From: Bin5 sp034428435
GTDB taxonomy: Bacteria > Chloroflexota > Anaerolineae > Caldilineales > Caldilineaceae
DNA length: 64,000 nt
NCBI GenBank assembly: GCA_034428435.1
Contig: DAOUHY010000265.1
Span: 19,461 to 83,460 of the forward strand
Direction: 5' to 3'
The translations under genes and the position numbers were made by a program. Of this stretch, positions 57,989 through 64,000 are shown one piece after another. The notes beneath the pieces are model-generated. The model made no database searches. It was not told the DNA's origin and was given only the letters and a program-made list of their open reading frames with translations. Each line of letters begins with the position of its first letter. Within the stretch, counting starts at the first letter, position 1.

Positions 57989-58443
57989 GGGTGCATCCCA
58001 GATTTGGGGTGGGAACAGTCTGGCAGGGAATCAGTGCCAGCGGTGGCCGGGGTTGTTTGCCGTCTTTGGGCGAGGCGCAGTGCAGGCGCCAGCCCTGGCC
58101 GTACGATGGCGTCCGTCAGTTGGGGCGGGTGCGAGGGCAGGCACCTACGGGGAATTGATAGGGACGGCGGAACGTGGTCTGGCGAAGCCCGGTCGAACAG
58201 GCACTTATCGCCAATGTCGACACCCGGTCGATAAGGCATGTTGTAGGAGAGGGGGCGTTGCGGGGGCGGAGCCCCCGCACAAGGGAGGGCCGAATAGGCC
58301 CGACCGCCCAGAACTGCAGCAGTTAGTAGTCAGTAGTTAGTGGTCAGAGACGGCGCTCATTCTGGCGGAAACTGGAATGGGAACTGACCATGGGTTGGGT
58401 GCCTCCAGAGATATACGAAAGTTCGCCCCAATATTGGGATGCA
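57989..58443 (+). mobile_element. MITE-like non-coding element, copy 3
   Basis: Element of about 455 bp between the two divergent nuo clusters. The left end has TGCATCCCAGATTTGGGG (from 57992) and the right end, reverse-complemented, TGCATCCCAATATTGGGG, so both ends match at 15 or more of 18 positions. ATCGATAC occurs at 57981-57988 and 58447-58454; the second is three bases away from the end, so this duplication is a little degraded. The two-hairpin core is at 58238-58310, with one base changed (GACTA to GAATA) inside the second loop. No transposase. Confidence 0.78.
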
Positions 58444-58463
58444 GACATCGATACCGACGGGCT

Positions 58464-58493
58464 TTGACAGGAGATTTTGGTTCGTGCTAGAAT
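58464..58493 (+). promoter_or_regulatory. nuoA: Promoter of the peripheral-arm nuo cluster
   Basis: TTGACA (58464-58469), 18-bp spacer, TAGAAT (58488-58493) preceded by TGC: consensus -35 plus an extended -10. It begins 21 bp after the right end of mobile element copy 3. The leader to nuoA is about 65 nt. Confidence 0.7.
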
Positions 58494-58564
58494 GAATGCG
58501 TTCGTGGAAAATTGCACGAACAGTTCCCCGAGCCTTTCAGTTACGCTGAAAAGGAATAACAGGG

Positions 58565-58921
58565 ATGGCAAGCGACTATCTGCCACTTCTCATACTGATC
58601 CTGCTGGCGGCCGGATTCGGCGTAATTGCCATAGGTCTGCCTTCACTGTTAGGTCCACGAGAGCGCAACAGTCAGAAGTTGGAGCCATACGAATCGGGGA
58701 TCATCCCCTTTGCCGACGCCCGTCGACGATTCCCGGTGAAATACTATCTGGTTGCCATGCTCTTTCTGATCTTCGACATCGAAGTAATCTTCCTCTACCC
58801 GTGGGCGGCCGTCTTGAGAGACCTTCGCCTGTTTGCCCTATTGGCGATGATTCCCTTTTTCATTGTACTCGTGGTAGGTTTCCTCTATGAATGGAAGAAG
58901 GGCGCTCTCGATTGGGACTAG
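58565..58921 (+). CDS. nuoA: NADH-quinone oxidoreductase subunit A, peripheral-arm cluster copy
   Basis: 118-residue NuoA. The loop reads YESGIIPFADARRRFPVKYY and the acidic helix FDIEVIFLYPWA; the same length as the minus-strand copy but with many differences, so not a recent duplication. ATG 58565 with AAGGA upstream. First gene of the plus-strand cluster A-B-CD-EF. The two copies may serve two complex I forms or be left over from merging of two operons. Confidence 0.94.
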   Translation: MASDYLPLLILILLAAGFGVIAIGLPSLLGPRERNSQKLEPYESGIIPFADARRRFPVKYYLVAMLFLIFDIEVIFLYPWAAVLRDLRLFALLAMIPFFIVLVVGFLYEWKKGALDWD

Positions 58922-59070
58922 TGACCGAGGGATGTGGCCGCTGCGTACAGCTCTTACCAGGGTATTGACAACTTACTATTGTAGACGGAAGCTGGAAGGC
59001 CGAGAGAGCAGGAAGCCAGCAGCTGCCGCGTCTGACCGGGCTGCATTGCGGTAAGTGCAAAGGAACGGAC

Positions 59071-59598
59071 ATGGGTTTAGAAGAAAAGGTTCCTGAAGGC
59101 ATTCTAACGACGTCAGTGGACAGCGTGATAAATTGGGGAAGGGCCAATAGCACGTGGCCGCTGCTCTTCGGGCTGGCCTGTTGCGCGATGGAAATGATCG
59201 CCACAGGCACGGCGCGCCACGACATTGCCCGGTACGGGTCGTAGCTCTTCCGGGCCAGCCCGCGGCAAGCCGATCTCATGATTGTCTCGGGTCGCGTCAG
59301 CAACAAGATGGCGCCGGTGATTAAACGCATTTACGATCAGATGCTGGCCCCCAAGTGGGTAATTGCCATGGGAATCTGCGCCAGTGCGGGCGGGCCGTTC
59401 AACAACTATGCAATCATCCAGGGCGTGGACAAGATAATTCCCGTCGACGTATATGTGCCAGGCTGCCCGCCCCGGCCCGAGTCACTGCTCTACGCAATGG
59501 ATCTGCTGCGTGCGAAACAGCGGCGCGAATCGGTTGGGGAATGGCGCAAGGTCGAGGAGCCGTTAGCAGTTGACGAGATTATGCCGTTGGGTGTTTGA
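59071..59598 (+). pseudogene. nuoB: NADH-quinone oxidoreductase subunit B with in-frame amber codon
   Basis: Subunit carrying the last iron-sulfur cluster (N2) before quinone. The frame from ATG 59071 encodes a full 175-residue NuoB, except that codon 58 is TAG (59242-59244). It stands where the family has Glu in the GSE.FRASPRQADLM motif, so a single GAG-to-TAG change explains it. All cluster ligands remain: Cys37 and Cys38 (ACCAME), the Cys of MGICAS and that of PGCPP. TAG is used as a normal stop elsewhere in the window. Either a real nonsense mutation (57-residue product) or a sequence error. A restart at ATG 59278 lacks a clear ribosome site. Confidence 0.85.
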
Positions 59599-59673
59599 CC
59601 CACCAGTCCTTCAGAGTGCACACGGTCCAGTTTACTTCCGGGCCGACAGGTAGAATTGAGAGCGAGTTGAGAG

Positions 59674-61524
59674 ATGCCACTTGATGTAGCCCCGGTTGTT
59701 CGCTCATACGAGACCCAGCGAACGCTGAATCCACCGGGTATTCCCGCGCTGGCGCCGATGCCAACCGGAGAAACCGACGATACACGGCGGATTTGCGAAC
59801 AGTTTGGGGAGGATATCGTTGCGGCCGGCCTGCACAACGGCAATCAGGTGGTATTGGTTGAGCCGGGGCAACTGAAGACGCTCGCCACGTTTTTGCGGGA
59901 TGAACCTGATCTCCAGTATGAAACTCTGATAGATGTAACCAGCGTGGACCGGTCCCGTCTACCTCTGGACGGCGAGGCACGCTTTCAGACGGTCTACCAG
60001 TTTCGCTCCTATTCCCGCGACCAGCACCTGACGGTCATTGCCGACTGTGGAACTGATCCGGGCGACAACGGCGAGATTCCGCACATTGACAGTTTGACCG
60101 GCGTGTACCGCGGGGCGGAGTGGCCGGAACGGGAAGTGTACGATCTGATGGGTATCCGCTTCGACGGCCATCCGGATCTGCGGCGGATCCTCATGCCCAA
60201 GAATTGGCCCAACCACCCGCTGCAAAAGCAGGCGCCGCTAGGCGGGGAAGAGGTGCCCTTTACTTTCACGTGGGATGATCCTGAGTTTGAAACGCTTGGC
60301 TCCCAGATATTGCCGGCGGAAAGCACGGTTCCCGACCTGCCGCCGGGGATGAGCCGCCAGAACATGGTCATCAACATGGGGCCGCACCACCCCAGCACGC
60401 ACGGCGTTCTTCGCCTGGTCGTGGAGATGGACGGCGAGCGCATCGTGAGCATTGACCCGGACCTGGGCTTTCTCCATTCCGGTTTCGAAAAGACGGGGGA
60501 AAACAAGCGCTATAAGGACTTTGTCTATTATACCGACCGGATGGACTACCTGTCCGCGATGTCGAACAATCTGGGCTACTGCCTGACGATCGAGCATATG
60601 CTGGGGCTGGAGATTCCCGAGCGGGCCCAGGTGATCCGCGTGATCATGGCGGAGATGCAAAGAATCGCCTCTCACCTGTTCTGGCTGGCGACGCACGTCC
60701 TGGATGTATCGGGCACCGGCATGAGCCTCCTGATGTACGCAACGCGCGAGCGGGAACGAATCCTGGACCTATTCGAGATGGCCTGTGGGGCCAGGCTTAC
60801 AGTGAGCTATATTCGTATCGGCGGCGTTTGGCAGGATCTGCCGGACGCTTTTGTCTCTGAGCTGAAGGATTTCCTGCGGGTGATGCCGCAGAAGATCAGC
60901 GAGTACGAGGCGATGGTTACCGAGGCGCCGCTGTGGCAGGAGCGCCTGACCGGAATCGGATATATCAGCGGCGACGATGCTCTGAGCATGGGCCTGACAG
61001 GGCCGATGCTGCGCGGCAGCGGCATCGACTGGGACCTTCGCCGCGACAGACCTTACAGCGGCTATGAGGCATACGAGTTTGAGGTGCCGACCAGCGACAG
61101 CGGCGACTGTTACGGGCGCTTTAAGATCCGATTGGAGGAGATGCGCCAGAGTGTACGCATCCTGGAGCAGGCGATTGACAACCTGCCCAGCGGCCTTTAC
61201 AAGTCGAACAATCGCAAGGTGGCCCTACCGCCGCGCGCCGAGCTGGACGTGAGCATGGAGGCGTTGATTCACCACTTCAAGCTGGTGACCGAGGGCTTCC
61301 ACGTGGCGCCAGGATACTTCTATCAAGGCATTGAAAACAGCAAGGGCGAGTTGGGATTCTTTGTCTACAGTGACGGTTCGGCCAAACCGTACCGGTTACA
61401 CGTTCACGGTCCCAGCTTCAACAACCTATACGCAATCGACCACATCAGTCGCGGTGAGATGCTGTCCGACGTCGTAACCAATATCGGTTCAATTGATATT
61501 GTACTTGGTGAGGTAGACCGATAG
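59674..61524 (+). CDS. nuoCD: NADH-quinone oxidoreductase subunits C and D, fused
   Basis: 616 residues. Residues about 35-195 are NuoC (30 kDa type), with the WPEREVYDLMGIRFDGHPDL motif (150-169). Residues about 225-616 are NuoD (49 kDa type), with HHPSTHG (238-244) at the quinone site and the C-terminal IGSIDIVLGEVDR. The same fusion is known from enterobacteria. A short linker joins them (about 196-224). ATG 59674. Soluble part of the quinone-reducing module, working with NuoB. Confidence 0.96.
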   Translation: MPLDVAPVVRSYETQRTLNPPGIPALAPMPTGETDDTRRICEQFGEDIVAAGLHNGNQVVLVEPGQLKTLATFLRDEPDLQYETLIDVTSVDRSRLPLDGEARFQTVYQFRSYSRDQHLTVIADCGTDPGDNGEIPHIDSLTGVYRGAEWPEREVYDLMGIRFDGHPDLRRILMPKNWPNHPLQKQAPLGGEEVPFTFTWDDPEFETLGSQILPAESTVPDLPPGMSRQNMVINMGPHHPSTHGVLRLVVEMDGERIVSIDPDLGFLHSGFEKTGENKRYKDFVYYTDRMDYLSAMSNNLGYCLTIEHMLGLEIPERAQVIRVIMAEMQRIASHLFWLATHVLDVSGTGMSLLMYATRERERILDLFEMACGARLTVSYIRIGGVWQDLPDAFVSELKDFLRVMPQKISEYEAMVTEAPLWQERLTGIGYISGDDALSMGLTGPMLRGSGIDWDLRRDRPYSGYEAYEFEVPTSDSGDCYGRFKIRLEEMRQSVRILEQAIDNLPSGLYKSNNRKVALPPRAELDVSMEALIHHFKLVTEGFHVAPGYFYQGIENSKGELGFFVYSDGSAKPYRLHVHGPSFNNLYAIDHISRGEMLSDVVTNIGSIDIVLGEVDR

Positions 61525-61591
61525 CTGTGCAACCGCCTGGAATGCTCGGCATTGGTCATCGTCCTATACTTTCCTGCAACCGGGGAATTCA

Positions 61592-63568
61592 ATGATAACG
61601 GAACAGATGCGGCAGGAGATCGACGAAATACTGGCACGTTATCCCGCGGGCCGGCAGCGGTCGGGAATCCTGCCGGCGCTCTACGTCATCCAGAGGGAGT
61701 ACGGTTACTGCCCTGTGGATGCGCAGGACGAACTGGCGGAGATTCTGGGGATCGCACCGGCGGAGGTTGGCGCGGTCGTCGGGTTCTACAACATGCTGCA
61801 TCAGGTGCCCAAGGGCGAGTATCATATCGAGGTCTGTACAAACGTGCCCTGCATGCTGCGGGGCGGGAACCAGTGCCTGCACAATTTTGAGAACGCGCTA
61901 GGCATTCATCACGGGGAGAAGACCGAGGACGGTAAGTTTGCCCTCGATCACATGGAGTGTCTCGGCTCTTGCGGCACGGCGCCGATGGCGATCGTTACCG
62001 ACCAGAAGACAGGTCAGATCCGTTATTTCGAGAATCTCGACTCGTCCGATGACGTGGAGAAGGCGATCGAACTGCTGAAGTCCGGCAACGGCTTCAATAC
62101 GCTGGAACGCTGGACGCCGGAGGCCGACCCCGATGGTGAAGGCGCGTCCGACGGCCCTTACCGCACGGGCGGAATGGAGCCTCGTTACCTGATGGACCGC
62201 CTCAACGAACCGGACAGCCACCGGATCGAGACTTACGAGGCGGACGGAGGATATGCCGCGGCACGACGCGTGCTGAGCGAGATTGAGCCGGCCGACATGG
62301 TGGACCAGATCAAAGAGAGTGGTATTCGCGGTCGCGGCGGCGCCGGTTTTCCCACTGGGGTCAAATGGGGTTTTTTGCCGCCGGGCGTACAACCCCGCTA
62401 TATGGTCGTGAATGCCGATGAATCAGAGCCAGGCACTTTCAAAGACCGAATTGTGATGGAATATGATCCCCATCAGCTCATCGAAGGGATCATTCTGAGT
62501 TGCCACGCAATCGAGTCCGAAAAGGCGTTCATCTATATTCGGGGCGAGTACTACTTTGCCTATGTCCGTATGCAGGATGCCCTGGACGAGGCCAGAGCTA
62601 AGGGCTACCTTGGCGAAAACATCTTCGGCAGCGGCAACAATTTGGATATTGTGATGCACCGCGGCGCGGGCGCGTACGAGTGCGGCGAAGAGACCGCTCA
62701 GCTGACGAGTCTAGAAGGCTATCGCGGGCAGCCGCGCCTTAAGCCGCCCTTCCCAGCCGTGGAAGGCCTGTACGCCAAACCGACGATCGTGAACAATGTC
62801 GAGTCGATCTGCAATGTGACGCACGTTATGCGCCACGGCGTCGACTGGTACAAGGAGTACGGCACGGACCGCAGCCCGGGAATGCGTATCTTCTGTCTCA
62901 GTGGGAACGTCAAGCGGCCGGGGCTCTACGAACTTCCCCACGCAACGCCGTTAAGTGAACTGGTCAACAAGTACGGTGGCGGGCCGGAGGACGAGAACCA
63001 TCCAATCAAGGCGATCGTTCCCGGCGGGTTGTCGATGAAGCTGCTGACACCGGATCAGTTCGATACGCCGCTGGATTTCGAGAGCATCACGGAGGCCGGT
63101 TCGCTGCTGGGTTCGGCCGGCGTGATCGCTATCGACGACCGCACGTCAATGGTCGAGGTGGCGCGGCGCACGCTCAGTTTCTATCGTGAAGAGAGCTGCG
63201 GCAAGTGCACGCCTTGCCGCGAGGGCACGGCCTGGCTGGAAAAGATCCTGCTGCGCATCGAGGAAGGGCAGGGTTTGGGCAGAGACCTGAAGCTGATGGA
63301 GTTCATTGCCGACAATATCGCCGGCAAGAGCTTTTGCCCCTTTGGCGAGGCATCGGTCTGGGGACTGCAGAGCAACCTGCTCAAGTTCCGACCCGAGTTT
63401 TCGTCGCAGATCGAGGACACCAATCCTGACGAGATTGGCCCGGTTTTGCCGATTCGGCCGGACTACCGCCCGAACACGCACGAGGAAAGCGGCTTGCGCG
63501 ACAGCACGTTTGCGCCGGCCGGCGGGAATATCGTGCTGCACGATGATTTGGTTCCGGGGGACGACTGA
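61592..63568 (+). CDS. NADH-quinone oxidoreductase subunits E and F, fused
   Basis: 658 residues in one frame. Residues 1-165 are NuoE (24 kDa type) with its [2Fe-2S] ligands Cys82, Cys87, Cys123 and Cys127. Residues about 195-640 are NuoF (51 kDa type): GRGGAGFPTG (247-256) and NADESEPGTFKDR (274-286) bind NADH and FMN, and SCGKCTPC (about 536-543) plus SFCPFGE hold the [4Fe-4S] cluster. A linker (about 166-195) joins them; an internal ATG at 62176 has a weak ribosome site and could also give free NuoF. Separate nuoE and nuoF are the rule. NADH-oxidising tip of complex I. Confidence 0.94.
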   Translation: MITEQMRQEIDEILARYPAGRQRSGILPALYVIQREYGYCPVDAQDELAEILGIAPAEVGAVVGFYNMLHQVPKGEYHIEVCTNVPCMLRGGNQCLHNFENALGIHHGEKTEDGKFALDHMECLGSCGTAPMAIVTDQKTGQIRYFENLDSSDDVEKAIELLKSGNGFNTLERWTPEADPDGEGASDGPYRTGGMEPRYLMDRLNEPDSHRIETYEADGGYAAARRVLSEIEPADMVDQIKESGIRGRGGAGFPTGVKWGFLPPGVQPRYMVVNADESEPGTFKDRIVMEYDPHQLIEGIILSCHAIESEKAFIYIRGEYYFAYVRMQDALDEARAKGYLGENIFGSGNNLDIVMHRGAGAYECGEETAQLTSLEGYRGQPRLKPPFPAVEGLYAKPTIVNNVESICNVTHVMRHGVDWYKEYGTDRSPGMRIFCLSGNVKRPGLYELPHATPLSELVNKYGGGPEDENHPIKAIVPGGLSMKLLTPDQFDTPLDFESITEAGSLLGSAGVIAIDDRTSMVEVARRTLSFYREESCGKCTPCREGTAWLEKILLRIEEGQGLGRDLKLMEFIADNIAGKSFCPFGEASVWGLQSNLLKFRPEFSSQIEDTNPDEIGPVLPIRPDYRPNTHEESGLRDSTFAPAGGNIVLHDDLVPGDD

Positions 63569-63578
63569 GGAAATTCAG

Positions 63579-64000
63579 ATGGTTACGGTAGCGCCGCCTG
63601 TCTCGCCTGACCCAAGCCCACAGGTCGAGGGCAAGCGAAGCAGATCACGGGAAGCAGTTTTGCCGATTGCGCCGGTGGAAGGTGTGCCACTGCGGCGGTT
63701 CACGCTGGATGAATATCATTCGCTGATTGAGGCGGGCTTCTTCGATGAGGACGAGCGGGTTGAATTGCTCGAAGGAGTCTTGGTGTCAATGAGTCCGATT
63801 TATCCGCGGCACGCAAATGCGGTCGACCTACTATTGCTAGTTTTTTCGTCCCTTCTCACACGGGGGGGAATCAGACTTCGCGTTCAGGCTCCGATTTCAA
63901 TTGTAGATTCAGAGTCCGAACCGGAGCCGGATTTAATTCTTTTGAAGGATATGGGTGCAGCATTTGTGGAACGTCACCCTAGTCCGTCTGAGATTTTCTT
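63579..64000 (+). CDS. Uma2 family nuclease-like protein, 3' end cut off by window edge
   Basis: My translation from ATG 63579 (GAGGAAA upstream) is open to the window end, 140 codons. After a 30-residue Pro/Ser-rich N-terminus, RRFTLDEYHSLIEAGFFDED and ERVELLEGVLVSMSPI match the Uma2 / DUF820 family, and SEPEPDLILLK holds the catalytic-type Asp of the PD-(D/E)xK fold. The catalytic Lys would be further on. It starts ten bases after nuoEF, where nuoG is expected in a complete complex I operon, so it is probably transcribed with the nuo genes. Confidence 0.8.
   Translation, partial: MVTVAPPVSPDPSPQVEGKRSRSREAVLPIAPVEGVPLRRFTLDEYHSLIEAGFFDEDERVELLEGVLVSMSPIYPRHANAVDLLLLVFSSLLTRGGIRLRVQAPISIVDSESEPEPDLILLKDMGAAFVERHPSPSEIF

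Noticed and set aside
59071..59598. Amber codon read as an amino acid (pyrrolysine or suppression) in nuoB
   Set aside because: Several genes here end at TAG, no pyl genes are visible, and the family has plain Glu at this site; mutation or sequence error is simpler.

Overview
The window is about 64 kb of moderately GC-rich bacterial DNA, densely packed with genes and with no rRNA, tRNA or CRISPR visible. Gene content and protein style fit a member of the Chloroflexota, probably Caldilineae/Anaerolineae-like: AI-2E-type permeases, DUF4013 and Uma2 proteins, a YdjM-like gene before tig-clpP-clpX, an aerobic complex I, and a CoxMSL-like molybdenum hydroxylase. This placement is inference from gene content, not from a marker phylogeny.

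Layout. 0-5 kb: the 5' two thirds of alaS (minus strand), then a three-gene ABC-2 exporter operon. 5-10 kb: a mobile repeat, a zinc-ribbon membrane peptide, three tandem M42 aminopeptidases and mutY. 10-19 kb (minus): a YdjM-like membrane protein, tig, clpP and clpX (protein folding and ATP-dependent proteolysis), then mutL and an orphan DNA methyltransferase. 19-24 kb (minus): a three-subunit xanthine-dehydrogenase-family enzyme followed by a MoaD/ThiS-like protein. 24-33 kb: comEC, a DUF2165 protein, an AI-2E transporter fused to a HAD phosphatase, lepB, pnp and rpsO. 34-41 kb: queG, a DUF4013 protein, pdxS/pdxT for vitamin B6 synthesis, then amtB with two divergent P-II proteins. 41-49 kb: an amino-acid-type ABC permease and a binding protein whose domain is duplicated in tandem, an HpcH/HpaI aldolase, a cysteine-dioxygenase-like cupin, a DUF2335 protein, a methyltransferase and an aldo/keto reductase. 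49-64 kb: complex I split into two divergent clusters, a membrane arm on the minus strand (nuoA-H-J-K-x-L-M-N) and a peripheral arm on the plus strand (a second nuoA, nuoB, nuoCD fusion, nuoEF fusion), followed by a partial Uma2 endonuclease gene.

The most unusual structure is a family of three non-coding mobile elements (about 436-464 bp) at 5.1, 33.6 and 58.0 kb. Each has imperfect terminal inverted repeats around TGCATCCC, each is bordered by an 8-11 bp direct repeat that differs from copy to copy, and each carries the same two-hairpin core. They look like MITEs. All three lie in the same orientation, with the right end 18-21 bp before the -35 box of a predicted promoter, which hints at promoter-directed insertion.

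Other points: an in-frame amber codon replaces the conserved Glu of the GSE motif in nuoB; the NuoE and NuoF proteins are fused; nuoA is present twice; the binding protein carries a 738-bp tandem duplication; both P-II proteins lack two conserved nucleotide-contact residues; and the stop of amtB is followed in frame by an acidic open extension. Many promoters recognised by eye use an extended -10 box (TGnTAnnnT), and mutL may be transcribed almost without a leader.
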